Positions 28,425-36,448 of a stretch of DNA of 64,000 nucleotides are shown here, piece after piece. Numbering within the stretch: the first letter of the stretch is position 1; every line of letters starts with the position of its first letter. The position numbers were made by a program, and so were the translations under genes. Origin of the DNA: Symploca sp. SIO3C6 (GTDB lineage: Bacteria; Cyanobacteriota; Cyanobacteriia; Cyanobacteriales; Coleofasciculaceae); assembly GCA_010692425.1 (NCBI GenBank), contig JAAHHJ010000030.1, positions 1-64,000 of the forward strand, written 5' to 3'. The notes beneath the pieces are model-generated. The model was not told the DNA's origin, ran no database searches, and saw only the letters and a program-made list of their open reading frames with translations.

Positions 28425-28555
28425 TCAAGCGGCACGAAGTGCGGCTCGATAGATTCGCTTTTGCAACTTAAAGAGACGTTTTTCTAGCTTGCGCCAGTTC
28501 CATCCTTTCCATATATACTCCTGACTGAAGTTACCCCGTACAAATGTACTATCAA
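28425..28555 (-). pseudogene. Group II intron reverse transcriptase remnant, N-terminal piece
   Basis: The minus strand reads GWNWRKLEKRLFKLQKRIYR and then AALRAA before a stop. This is the typical N-terminal segment (W-x-N/D-WRKLEKxVFKLQKRIYxAS) of group II intron-encoded reverse transcriptase/maturase proteins. The rest of the enzyme is absent, as are the intron RNA domains. No start codon is clear. Confidence 0.65.
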
Positions 28556-28586
28556 GCTCTCAAAGCTTGATTACGTTTACATTCTC

Positions 28587-28877
28587 TTAGGCGATGTGGG
28601 TCATTTCATTGAGGGTGAACTCTTCAACAGCTCCTTCTGTGGCAGTCATATAGTCTTTCAGGTGCTGGTTGCTTATGTGCCTCTGCCAAAGTTCACGAGA
28701 TTCCCAGTTCTCATAAAACAGGAAATGAGCAGGATTTTCATTGTTCTGATGTAAGTCGTATTGCAGGCAGCCCTCTTCAGCACGTGTAATATCGATGAGC
28801 TTGAAAAGCTCTGCTTTTACAAGATCGATCTTATCTGATTTGGCTTTAATGTTGGCAACGATGGTTAGTTTTGACAT
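28587..28877 (-). CDS. Antibiotic-biosynthesis-monooxygenase (ABM) domain protein, YgiN-like
   Basis: A 96-residue single-domain protein: LTIVANIKAKSDKIDLVKAE, EEGCLQYDLHQNNENPAHFL and FYENWESRELWQRH are the ABM/YgiN landmarks (a ferredoxin-like dimeric alpha/beta barrel). YgiN oxidises quinols without a cofactor, and other members cleave or oxidise aromatic compounds. An AAAGGAG ribosome site is 6 bases before the start. It is the last gene of a minus-strand series with an oxidoreductase, a cupin protein, an SDR and a crotonase. A quinone/electrophile-handling role is inferred from family and neighbours. Confidence 0.85.
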   Translation of the reverse strand: MSKLTIVANIKAKSDKIDLVKAELFKLIDITRAEEGCLQYDLHQNNENPAHFLFYENWESRELWQRHISNQHLKDYMTATEGAVEEFTLNEMTHIA

Positions 28878-29055
28878 GATTTTCTCCTTTTTTTCTAAGT
28901 TGTTAAAGATAAAAATTATAATCTTGGTTTTAGGAGGATTACTGTTTAATTCGTTTAGCTATAGTTCATCTAGATCGAGCTTTACCAGTAGTGTGGGATG
29001 TCAGGACACATAACTCCGCCTTCATTATTGACAAATAAATCTTCGATTGAAAATA

Positions 29056-30075
29056 CTAACTCCATTCGGTCAGAACAATTTTACCAATAGTTTTACCCTT
29101 TTCAAGACGTTGATGAACATCCCGTAGGTTTTTAGCGTTGATAGGTTTGATTACATCATTGCAAGTTGTAATAATTACACCATCTTCGATCAGTTGACTC
29201 AACTCATTAAGTAAATTACTTTGCTCTGCCATATCTTCTGTTTGATACATCGAGCGAGTAAACATAAATTCCCACACTATACCAGCACTCTTACTTTTTA
29301 AAGTATCCATATCTAGCGGTTGTTCATTTTCCACAATGGAACAAATCATTCCTTGAGGTTTAATCGCTTTAGTCATAGCTTGCCAGTGACCATCGGTATC
29401 GTTCAAGCAAAGAATATAATCAACATTTTGATAACCAATTTTATCAATTTCTTCAGCAAGATTATGTCGATGATTGACCACTTGATCAGCACCAAGTTTT
29501 TGACACCAAGCGATAGTTTCTGGACGAGAAGCTGTAGCAATGACATTAAGCTTGGCTAGCTCTTTCGCTAGTTGAATGGCAATAGAACCAACTCCCCCTG
29601 CACCATTGATAATTAAAATTGATTTGCCTGCATCTGCTCCTTTTTTATCAATATTGAGTCTTTCAAATAAAGCTTCCCAAGCAGTGATACCAGTAAGAGG
29701 AAAAGCTGCAGCACTAGCAAAATCTAAATTCTTGGGTTTGCGACCAACAATTCTTGCATCCACCAAATGAAATTCGCTGTTGCTACCAGGACGAGTAATA
29801 TCTCCTGCATAATAAACTTCGTCGACCGGTTGAAATTCTGTTACTTCTTCTCCAACTTCTACCACTACACCTGCACTGTCCCAACCAAGAATGCGGGGTT
29901 CGGATTCAACCTTATCTTTAGGAGCGCGGACTTTAGTATCTACTGGGTTAACAGAAACAGCTTTAACCTGTACTAGTAAATCTTTGCCTTTGGCTGTGGG
30001 TTTAGGGATTTCAAGATCTAACAGGCTATTTTCGTTATTAATTGGTAAATATTGAGTTAAACCTACCGCTTTCAT
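29056..30075 (-). CDS. Zinc-type alcohol dehydrogenase-like NADPH:quinone oxidoreductase
   Basis: A 339-residue medium-chain dehydrogenase/reductase starting MKAVGLTQYLPI. This ATG has GGAGGTAAAAACT before it; a start five codons earlier lacks such a site. Landmarks: VQVKAVSVNPVDTKVRAP, ILGWDSAGVVVEVGEEVTEF, AAAFPLTGITAWEALFERL, and the Rossmann motif INGAGGVGSIAIQLAKEL for NADPH. Structural and catalytic zinc cysteines are missing, as in the quinone-oxidoreductase branch of the family. It probably reduces small quinones or enones. It precedes the ABM gene by 178 bases on the same strand. Confidence 0.88.
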   Translation of the reverse strand: MKAVGLTQYLPINNENSLLDLEIPKPTAKGKDLLVQVKAVSVNPVDTKVRAPKDKVESEPRILGWDSAGVVVEVGEEVTEFQPVDEVYYAGDITRPGSNSEFHLVDARIVGRKPKNLDFASAAAFPLTGITAWEALFERLNIDKKGADAGKSILIINGAGGVGSIAIQLAKELAKLNVIATASRPETIAWCQKLGADQVVNHRHNLAEEIDKIGYQNVDYILCLNDTDGHWQAMTKAIKPQGMICSIVENEQPLDMDTLKSKSAGIVWEFMFTRSMYQTEDMAEQSNLLNELSQLIEDGVIITTCNDVIKPINAKNLRDVHQRLEKGKTIGKIVLTEWS

Positions 30076-30158
30076 AGTTTTTACCTCCAAATTTTTAATA
30101 TTATTAGCTTATGGTGACACAGCTTCGTTCTTGCTTTGAATAGGCAATTTGGGCGCGG

Positions 30159-31028
30159 TTACTTCTTGGGCTGCGCCGGAACAACGTCGAACTTGCCCTC
30201 CATGCGCACATAGATGATGCACTCCTCTCCCACTTCGCACGAGACTTGATGCACCGCCTCTCCCTTCGAGCTGAAATAACTGCCCGGCTCTAAAGTCTTG
30301 ACATCGTTCTCGCCCGACAGCAGGTGATTGGGGCTACCCTGGATCACTACAGCGCGGAATGTCGAGCCGTGGCTGCGCATCATGCCAGTAAATCCGTTCG
30401 GCAGCTTGACTAGGGTCCCGTTCAACTGATCGTCCTGCGGGTTGCCCCAAAGAAAGGCTACCTTTGGTCCATTGGCAGAGGTTGGCATTCCAGGCTGATC
30501 GATCCAAACTATGTTCGATGCGTCCAGGTTAATCGGCTTGTCTTCGCTATGAAACATCTTCTCGGCAGGAAGGACTCCAAATGCATCCTCAATCTCTATG
30601 TATGCTAGAGGGTTACTACCCTTGGCAGCGGTAATGTGCACACCTCCGGCGGGCTGCGTCCAGAAAGATCCCGTCGGCATATACATCTCCTCGGCATTAG
30701 GCTCATCGTTGTGAATGGTGCCACTAATGACCACTCCGCGGTAGGCGATATTGTGAATATGAGGTGGCGACTTGAAGCCGTCCACTGGCTTAAGAAGAAA
30801 GCCTGCTGGTCCAGGGCCGATGCGATCGCCCCAAAGGGTACCAGCCTTCGGGCTATTGTCGCCGCGGGCGGGGTTGAGCTGCTCCCAGTTGACTTCGGAT
30901 CTCAAGATAACCTTGGAGGTTGGCTCAGCGGCTTTTTCCGGAGCGATACTATCTGTATCTGATGCGACCTGCGAGCTATGGCAACCAGATACGCCGATTG
31001 CAAGTGCGAGTAATAGAAACGTTCTCAT
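30159..31028 (-). CDS. Cupin-type DUF4437 lipoprotein
   Basis: A 289-residue protein starting [20 protein letters not shown]; the VSGC lipobox predicts a lipoprotein. AAGGAAGAAC directly before this ATG supports it over a start six codons upstream. Two cupin-like halves are visible: the first with [20 protein letters not shown] and [20 protein letters not shown], the second with [20 protein letters not shown] and [14 protein letters not shown]. Histidines HIH and H in each half may bind metal. The GC content and codon choice are clearly higher than in neighbouring genes, indicating acquisition from a GC-richer donor. No function is established. Confidence 0.8.
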   Translation of the reverse strand: MRTFLLLALAIGVSGCHSSQVASDTDSIAPEKAAEPTSKVILRSEVNWEQLNPARGDNSPKAGTLWGDRIGPGPAGFLLKPVDGFKSPPHIHNIAYRGVVISGTIHNDEPNAEEMYMPTGSFWTQPAGGVHITAAKGSNPLAYIEIEDAFGVLPAEKMFHSEDKPINLDASNIVWIDQPGMPTSANGPKVAFLWGNPQDDQLNGTLVKLPNGFTGMMRSHGSTFRAVVIQGSPNHLLSGENDVKTLEPGSYFSSKGEAVHQVSCEVGEECIIYVRMEGKFDVVPAQPKK

Positions 31029-31050
31029 GTTCTTCCTTTTGATCATTTTA

Positions 31051-31313
31051 TCCCTCTTCTGTCACTCTCCGAAAACCCTTGCTATTTGTAAATCCTAGAG
31101 CCTTTGTATAGGAAGCAATTGCCCTGCTTTTATGATACCCGGAGGGCTGTAGGGGCAAGCTTCGAGCCAATCGCAGACTTTTTCCTTCATAGAAATTGTT
31201 CCGAGCCGGGAAATTGCCAAAATTCGATGAACAAACGCTGTATCAACTAAATATATGCCTCCTTGCTAGAAAATTTTAATAAAAGGAAAAACCAAAGAGT
31301 GACAGAAAAGGGA
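31051..31313. mobile_element. 263-bp MITE, copy A
   Basis: Terminal inverted repeats TCCCTCTTCTGTCACTCT (left) and AGAGTGACAGAAAAGGGA (right), flanked on both sides by TA (31049-31050 and 31314-31315), which suggests a TA target duplication. The interior has no open frame of note. Copy B at 34152-34410 has the same orientation and about 85-90% visible identity; a fragment lies at 28276. TA duplication and small size fit an IS630/Tc1-type MITE, which is inference. Confidence 0.85.
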
Positions 31314-31367
31314 TAATTTCTCCAAGAGAGTGAGACTACGCAATCACCGTGTGGAGGTCAACCGAGT

Positions 31368-32165
31368 TTAAGCTAAAATCGTCTCAATAATACGTACAAT
31401 CTCTTGTGATTTCTGTGTATCTAGCGCATGGGGATGGGGAGAAGCAAACTGACCTGAATCATTGTCGAAATACTTGCCTGAAGCAGTTTTGAATTCATCC
31501 GTCAGTGCTGCGCGAGTAAGTATTTCTGCCCCGATGCGGATATCACCGCCAACTACCCCAAAAGCCTGCTTCACCATTTTGCTGCCGAGCATCGACCCAG
31601 GGTTAATCGCGATGATTGTAGGACCGCTATCCTTAAGAGAAAGTGCCAGACTGCGCGACCACATTGTAAGCGCCAGTTTGCTTTGTGCATAAGCTGCTCC
31701 GTCGGTCAGTTTGACTCGTCCAGCCAGTGCTTCTGCTTCGACGGTCGATTGAGCAGCAGAGGACAGATTAATCACCCGTCCTGAAGTACCGAGCAGTGGC
31801 AATAGGCGTTGTGTAAGCAGATAGGGAGCAATCGTATTGACAGCAAAGCGTACATCAAGTCCATCCTGCGTGACAGGTTCGGAGGCGTTGTAGACACCTG
31901 CATTATTGATCAGCACATCAAGTTTAGCGTGCTTTTTCGCCACAGCCTTCGCGAGTGCCTCGACATTGTCCATGAGCGACAGATCGGCTACGTAGATTTC
32001 AGCACGTCCGCCACCCTTAATTTCAAGAAGCGTTTTATGCACTTTTTCGAGTTTTTCTGGATTACGACCATGCAATAAAACATCGTGCCCCTGTGAAGCT
32101 AAGAGCTTTGCTGTTTCCAGTCCAATACCATCGGTAGAGCCAGTAATTAAAATGGTTTTTTGCAT
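31368..32165 (-). CDS. Short-chain dehydrogenase/reductase (SDR)
   Basis: A 265-residue classical SDR. The nucleotide site TGSTDGIGLETAKLLASQGH is at residues 7-26, LINNAGVYN follows, and the catalytic Ser/Tyr/Lys appear in LSSAAQS and AYAQSKLAL (YxxxK). The retinol-dehydrogenase-like spacing suggests reduction of aldehydes or ketones with NADPH (inference). The start MQKTILITG at 32165 is preceded by AAAGGAG; a start 14 codons earlier runs into the upstream remnant. It lies on the same strand as, and just after, the luciferase-like remnant, in the segment bounded by two MITE copies. Confidence 0.88.
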   Translation of the reverse strand: MQKTILITGSTDGIGLETAKLLASQGHDVLLHGRNPEKLEKVHKTLLEIKGGGRAEIYVADLSLMDNVEALAKAVAKKHAKLDVLINNAGVYNASEPVTQDGLDVRFAVNTIAPYLLTQRLLPLLGTSGRVINLSSAAQSTVEAEALAGRVKLTDGAAYAQSKLALTMWSRSLALSLKDSGPTIIAINPGSMLGSKMVKQAFGVVGGDIRIGAEILTRAALTDEFKTASGKYFDNDSGQFASPHPHALDTQKSQEIVRIIETILA

Positions 32166-32178
32166 AGCTTTGTCTCCT

Positions 32179-32411
32179 TTATCCATTGAAGTCTGGCAGG
32201 ATCTCATCTGCTAAACGTTTCAGTGTTGTATCAATATCGGTTCTATTAAAGCGCAGGTTCAGCGCAACATGATTTACACCGATCTCTTCCCGTAATTTCA
32301 AATAATCTCGAAGATGGTTGACTCCCAGCCGAAATCCTAAGTGGATAGGTTGGGGAGGGGCATGAGGCACTTCGACCAAATCAACATAAATTTGATGAGA
32401 GCTTCAAACTC
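32179..32411 (-). pseudogene. Luciferase-like (LLM class) monooxygenase, C-terminal remnant
   Basis: On the minus strand the frame reads SSHQIYVDLVEVPHAPPQPI, then HLGFRLGVNHLRDYLKLREE and GVNHVALNLRFNR. This is the C-terminal end of flavin-dependent LLM-class oxidoreductases (xPPQPIHLGFRLG is diagnostic). About 250 residues that should precede it, including the flavin site, are missing. It is directly joined, in a different frame, to the 5' part of a SnoaL-like gene, so a deletion removed the end of one gene and the start of the other. Confidence 0.8.
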
Positions 32412-32708
32412 TTCTTTACCATTGCTCATTTCACCATAAGGTTCCATTTCCAAGGCAATCTGGTCGCCTTCAGCAGTCCAGCCTGTCGGTGTCAGTTTCA
32501 TACCGCCTGGAATGGCTTCTTTAACAGTACCAATCAAACCACCGATGGCTTCTTTGTCCATCTCACCGGACATTGGCAAGCCACCTTCGCTGCCCATCAC
32601 ACGCTAGATGACGGTATCATCAAGCCAATCAAGAGCCGATGAAATATTTGCGGCACAGAAGTGTTCAAAAAACTCACGAACAGTTTCTTTATTCTCTTCA
32701 GTACTCAT
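32412..32708 (-). pseudogene. SnoaL-like (NTF2 fold) protein, N-terminal part with a nonsense codon
   Basis: From ATG 32708 the minus strand reads MSTEENKETVREFFEHFCAA and SALDWLDDTVI, then an in-frame TAG where relatives have Trp, then RVMGSEGGLPMSGEMDKEAI and GWTAEGDQIALEMEPYGEMS as far as NGK. After that, homology stops at the junction with the luciferase-like remnant. SnoaL-like proteins are small NTF2-fold dimers. The start overlaps the crotonase stop (TAATG), so translation was once coupled. Two lesions, the stop codon and the 3' deletion, show that the gene is dead. Confidence 0.82.
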
Positions 32709-33553
32709 TATTTAATCTCCTGAATATCTAACAGCCCCTCGTTCCAATTGTGCTGGTTGTTCATATCATTTTGTATGCTGTTGTCGTCTGCGTATTGGAA
32801 ACGTTTCTGCGCAGGGGTGCGGCTCATCGCCTGATAGAGCCAATAAGCTTCTTCCTTCAGCGCCTCTTCTATTGGCTTGTCGATTGAAGCATAGACAGCC
32901 TGTTTACAGGCATTAATTGAATCAGCTGGGAAATGGGCAATGCGTTTTGCCAACTCATCGACGTAAGCACCAATCTTGTCGGCATCGAGAGCTTTATTAA
33001 TTGTGCCATAGTCTTCTGCTTCATCGGCATCAAAATCACGCGCACTTAAAATAATTTCCAATGCACGTCCCAGCCCTGCCTGACGAGCCATGCGTGATGC
33101 ACCACCACCACAAGGCAGAATGCCCATACCGACTTCCATCTGCATGAACTTTGCTTTGCCACGAGCCGCAAAACGCATATCACAAGCCAGCGCAAATTCA
33201 TGGCCGCCACCGCGTGCGAACCCTTCAATTTTGGCGATAGTCGCCTGTGGCAGTTTACTAATACGCTCCAGCGTGGTCTGTAAATAGAGCAGTTTTACCT
33301 GGTCACGTGATACTGCAGTCGTGGATATGTCTTTGAGGAAATTTGTGTCAGCATGGGCCACAAAAATCTCTGGGTTCGCAGACTGGAAAACAACAACTTT
33401 TACACTACGATCACTCTCGAGTGTTTCCGCCAAACGATTTAGATCATCCAGCATCGGAATACCTTGAATATTCACAGGAGGGTAATCAAAAGTAACAGTA
33501 AGGACTGCTCCGTCCTTTGTCGCCTTGAATGTAGTGTAGTTTTCGTAAGCCAT
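32708..33553 (-). CDS. Enoyl-CoA hydratase/isomerase (crotonase) family protein
   Basis: A 281-residue crotonase-fold protein starting MAYENYTTFKATKDGAVL, with AAAGGAG 6 bases before the ATG. The oxyanion-hole segments are VFQSANPEIFVAHADTNF and IEGFARGGGHEFALACDMRF, followed by FMQMEVGMGILPCGGGASRM. The usual catalytic Glu positions are partly replaced, so the reaction (hydration, isomerisation or hydrolysis of an acyl-CoA) cannot be fixed. It is the first gene of the minus-strand series opposite the HxlR regulator. The C-terminus overlaps the SnoaL-like start by one base. Confidence 0.87.
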   Translation of the reverse strand: MAYENYTTFKATKDGAVLTVTFDYPPVNIQGIPMLDDLNRLAETLESDRSVKVVVFQSANPEIFVAHADTNFLKDISTTAVSRDQVKLLYLQTTLERISKLPQATIAKIEGFARGGGHEFALACDMRFAARGKAKFMQMEVGMGILPCGGGASRMARQAGLGRALEIILSARDFDADEAEDYGTINKALDADKIGAYVDELAKRIAHFPADSINACKQAVYASIDKPIEEALKEEAYWLYQAMSRTPAQKRFQYADDNSIQNDMNNQHNWNEGLLDIQEIK

Positions 33554-33613
33554 ATCTATCTCCTTTTGCAAGTTAAGACTTAGGTGGGTCAGCGAGCTAT
33601 CGCTTTAAGGCTT

Positions 33614-33645
33614 GAAGCCCTGTTCGCTTTAGCACGGGGTGCTGA
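33614..33645. repeat. IS200/IS605-end-like sequence
   Basis: AAGCCCTGTTCGCTTTAGCA then CGGGGTGCTGAG resembles an IS200/IS605 right-end hairpin (CCCCGTGCTTTAGCACGGGG type) with several changes. It lies in the promoter region between crotonase and hxlR. Confidence 0.4.
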
Positions 33646-33718
33646 GTGTTTTATGAGTTCTATGGTTAAAAGTATGATCAAAATCCAAATAATAACAAGT
33701 ACGCACATTTTTTTCATA

Positions 33719-33738
33719 TAGTTACTTAAAAGGAACTA
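33719..33738. promoter_or_regulatory. Candidate HxlR operator
   Basis: TAGTTACTTAAAAGGAACTA is an imperfect palindrome (TAGTT-x-CTT / AAG-x-AACTA) 19 bases before the hxlR start codon. Related half-sites (AACAAGTAC) lie about 25 bases upstream. HxlR-type regulators bind such short inverted repeats in divergent promoters; assignment is by position and symmetry only. Confidence 0.45.
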
Positions 33739-33757
33739 TTGAAAGGTTTAGAGAAAT

Positions 33758-34114
33758 ATGGCACAGAAAAACAATTACGATTTTCCCTATGGATGCTCTG
33801 TCGAAGCCACGTTATCGGTGATTGGTGGACGGTGGAAATCCGTGATTATTTTCAATCTCTTGCAGAATGATGTCTTGCGCTTCGGCGAATTGAAGAACAA
33901 AATCAAAGGCATTACGCAGCGCATGCTTACTAATCAACTACGCGAATTGGAAAAAGATAATATTGTCGCACGAAAAGTCTATGCTGAAGTACCGCCGCAC
34001 GTAGAATATTCGCTTACAGATTATGGTCGTACTCTGGAGCCAATTATGATTGCTATGAGAGATTGGGGAGCCGAGCATATGCATGTAAAATGTGATGAGT
34101 CCTTGTCTTTGTAA
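33758..34114 (+). CDS. HxlR-family winged-helix regulator
   Basis: A 118-residue DNA-binding protein. YGCSVEATLSVIGGRWKSVI contains the conserved N-terminal cysteine (Cys13) and the start of the winged helix. FGELKNKIKGITQRMLTNQL is the recognition-helix region and VPPHVEYSLTDYGRTLEPIM the wing. In related proteins (YodB, HypR) this cysteine senses quinones, diamide or hypochlorite. It is divergent from the crotonase-SDR series and near an ABM protein and a quinone-oxidoreductase-like gene, so control of these by electrophile stress is a reasonable inference. A candidate operator precedes it and MITE copy B begins 37 bases after the stop. Confidence 0.9.
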   Translation: MAQKNNYDFPYGCSVEATLSVIGGRWKSVIIFNLLQNDVLRFGELKNKIKGITQRMLTNQLRELEKDNIVARKVYAEVPPHVEYSLTDYGRTLEPIMIAMRDWGAEHMHVKCDESLSL

Positions 34115-34151
34115 AGCAGTGGAGGAAATTTGGTTGTTCAAGCAGTTTTTA

Positions 34152-34410
34152 TCCCTCTTTTGTCACTCTCGGAAAACCCTTGCTATTTCTAAATTCTAGA
34201 GCCTTTGTATAGGAAGTGATTGCCCTGCTTTTATGATGCCCGGAGGGCTTTAGGAGCCAGCTGTGAGCCAATCGCAGACTTTTTCCTTCATAGAAATTGT
34301 TCCGAGCTGGGAAATCGCAAAAATTCGATGAACAAACGCTGTATTGACTAATATACTCCTTGCTAAAAAGTATTAATCATAGGAAAAACCGGAGAGTGAC
34401 AGAAGAAGGT
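34152..34410. mobile_element. 259-bp MITE, copy B
   Basis: Same orientation and interior as copy A (TATAGGAAGTGATTGCCCTG, CGCAGACTTTTTCCTTCATA, CGATGAACAAACGCTGTAT). The left end is TCCCTCTTTTGTCACTCT; the right end AGAGTGACAGAAGAAGGT is slightly decayed. TA flanks both ends. From here to 34624 I see no gene. Confidence 0.82.
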
Positions 34411-34624
34411 TATCTCTGAAAATATTGAAAATCAAAGATACATCGAATCAGCAGTACAATTTGACTAAACCAGATACTGATATTGCTATTCGTACTACTA
34501 ATAACTCACCAGAACATTGATCGATACTAATCGAAGGTAGAAAAAATATTGTAGCTTCTAACTATAGACAGCAAAAGTAGCTGATTCTCTTCTTTTGGTA
34601 AGACGCCTATACCACAAGTAACAT

Positions 34625-35305
34625 ATGTCTAAATTTCCCAAAATTACTCACGTAATCTACGATCTAGATGGCTTGCTACTAAGTACAGAAACCTTCCATA
34701 CAAAGGTTAACCAAACAATTGCTAAACGCTACGGCAAAACTTTTGACAAGTCAATCAAATCTAAGACTAATGGTAGAAATGCCTTTGATTCTGCCCAGAT
34801 TCTAGTTGAAATGCTCCAGTTGCCCCTAACTCCTCAAGAGTATATGCAACAGCGTAATCAATTGATTTATCAGCTATATCCCCAGGCACAACCTCTTGCT
34901 GGTGCTGTAGGCTTAACTAAGCATCTCGCTTCATATCAAATACCCCAAGCAGTAGCAACTAGTTCTGCTAGTTACCCTTTTGAATTGAAGACAAGCCATC
35001 ACCAAGAATGGTTTACTCTATTTAACTGCATTGTTCTGGGTGATGACCCAGCCATCAATCAAGGCAAACCAGCACCAGATATTTTTTTAATTGCTGCAGA
35101 GCGCTTGGGGGCATCACCTGAGCAATGTCTAGTCTTTGAAGATTCCATAGCTGGGATGGAAGCAGCTAAGGCAGCTGGTATGTCAGTTGTGGTCGTCCCT
35201 GATCCCAATATGGAGCGAGAACTATACTACAGTGCAAACCAAGTCCTTAAGTCTTTAGAAGACTTTGAACCGCAACTGTGGCAATTGCCTGCATTTAATT
35301 ATTGA
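34625..35305 (+). CDS. HAD-superfamily phosphatase, pseudouridine-5'-phosphatase-like
   Basis: A 226-residue HAD hydrolase with a helical cap. Motif I is VIYDLDGLLLSTE (nucleophile and acid/base Asp), motif II VATSSAS, motif III Lys in GKPAPDIFL, and motif IV VFEDSIAGMEAA. The cap (residues about 20-90) and spacing match the HDHD1/Gs1 group that hydrolyses phosphosugars or pseudouridine 5'-phosphate, but substrate cannot be fixed. It acts in the cytosol. No ribosome site is strong (AAGTAACAT before the ATG). It converges on the LabA-like gene, with a MITE-like element between the two ends. Confidence 0.87.
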   Translation: MSKFPKITHVIYDLDGLLLSTETFHTKVNQTIAKRYGKTFDKSIKSKTNGRNAFDSAQILVEMLQLPLTPQEYMQQRNQLIYQLYPQAQPLAGAVGLTKHLASYQIPQAVATSSASYPFELKTSHHQEWFTLFNCIVLGDDPAINQGKPAPDIFLIAAERLGASPEQCLVFEDSIAGMEAAKAAGMSVVVVPDPNMERELYYSANQVLKSLEDFEPQLWQLPAFNY

Positions 35306-35380
35306 TGTCTTCTGCAATTTAATTGCGGCTTAAATGAATGTTTTAAATGTTAAGTTTCCATTGAAAGCACTACTAATACA

Positions 35381-35490
35381 ACTTGATAGGTTAGGAAATT
35401 CAGCAACGGAAAAATGGGTATGGAAGCTGTTTTCTATTTCCTGTTAAGAGTTCCCTTATGTTCCGTTACTTTTTGTCTAACCTTCCAAGT
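35381..35490. mobile_element. 110-bp inverted-repeat element between convergent genes
   Basis: The ends ACTTGATAGGTTAGG and, on the other strand, ACTTGGAAGGTTAGA are inverted repeats; inside them AACGGAA / TTCCGTT also pair. The interior TTTCCTGTTAAGAGTTCCCT also occurs in the 110-bp element at 59987-60096. It ends 7 bases from the LabA-like gene's stop and could serve as a terminator for both convergent genes. Confidence 0.65.
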
Positions 35491-35496
35491 AACATA

Positions 35497-36126
35497 CTAA
35501 CTATCTTTCTGGATATAATCTCTAATCATACTCAGGTCAGTATAACAATCAACAAGATTAATCAGTGTATCACTAGTCATAGAGCGCAAACTGACCAACT
35601 CAAGTCTTACTCCTTCATAGCTAACCTTATTAACAGCATATGCTAAATCTCCATCGCCGCTGACTAAAACTGCAGTGTCGTAGTAACCTACCAAAGTCAT
35701 CATGTCTACAGCTATTTCTACATCTAAATTGGCTTTTTTAGAGCCGTCTAGATGTTCAACTAACTCTTTACTTACTACACGATAGCCATTGCGGCGCATC
35801 CACAGCAGAAAATTTTGTTGTCTTTCATTATTAGTATCAACACCAGTGTAAAAGAAAGAGCGCAACAGCCGAGAACCACCAGTTAAACAACAAAGAAGTT
35901 TAGCGTAGTCAATTTCAATACCTAGCTGCAATGCCGCATAAAATAAGTTGGCACCATCGATAAAAATAGCAACTCGACCACGATTCAAGTTATCAATGAC
36001 AGGAATTTTCCCATTGGTATCCAGCATTCCCATATCTTCTTGAACTGGAGCGGCTACTAGATCATGGTTCCCTGCTTTATTGAAGAGTTTCAGAGCTGGA
36101 GAACTGGGTAGTTTGGCACTGTGCAT
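35497..36126 (-). CDS. LabA-like NYN-domain protein
   Basis: A 209-residue protein. After a variable 45-residue N-terminus the NYN (PIN-like) domain begins: RVAIFIDGANLFYAALQLGI, DYAKLLCCLTGGSRLLRSFF, SKKANLDVEIAVDMM and DTAVLVSGDGDLAYAVNKVS. The aspartates in FIDGAN, VDMM and SGDGD form the expected metal site of a nuclease fold. LabA of Synechococcus acts in negative feedback from the circadian clock protein KaiC; most cyanobacteria have several paralogs, so this is LabA-like, not necessarily the ortholog. A later ATG (MLDTNGKIPV) at 36024 is an equally plausible start. Confidence 0.85.
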   Translation of the reverse strand: MHSAKLPSSPALKLFNKAGNHDLVAAPVQEDMGMLDTNGKIPVIDNLNRGRVAIFIDGANLFYAALQLGIEIDYAKLLCCLTGGSRLLRSFFYTGVDTNNERQQNFLLWMRRNGYRVVSKELVEHLDGSKKANLDVEIAVDMMTLVGYYDTAVLVSGDGDLAYAVNKVSYEGVRLELVSLRSMTSDTLINLVDCYTDLSMIRDYIQKDS

Positions 36127-36409
36127 TGATTTGTTATCCCAATTACTATCGTTAAAATTTTAAACAGTAAGCTTATACTAAGTAAAGCCTTTTAAGTTAG
36201 TCAACTAGTCAACATTATGCAATATTTCTTCAAGGAAGAGATACCCTAGAACTGAAGTGTTTGTCATCAACGTGTTTTATTTAAACGGGAATTGCTTTAA
36301 TTTTCATCAAAATTTGAAGATTAATCAGCCACTATAAATTCTGGTGATTCAGACTAGAAACAATAGCTTGACCAGAACAAACCGAGTCTGTTGACCAATA
36401 ACTTTGATT

Positions 36410-36443
36410 GTCCAGCTGTTCCCTGAGTGCAACTAAGCTGGAC
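36410..36443. repeat. 8-bp perfect hairpin in a gene-free spacer
   Basis: GTCCAGCT (36410-36417) pairs with AGCTGGAC (36436-36443). It lies just after the end of the minus-strand gene at 36449 and may help end its transcript, though no T run follows. The remainder of 36127-36448 shows nothing I recognise. Confidence 0.45.
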
Positions 36444-36448
36444 TAGTG

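Noticed and set aside
32337-32600. An intact 87-residue protein
   Set aside because: It is the middle of the broken SnoaL gene read past its nonsense codon and across the deletion junction.
31051-34410. A true composite transposon bounded by the two MITEs
   Set aside because: Neither MITE encodes a transposase and I see no outer target duplication for the whole block. Kept only as a hypothesis.
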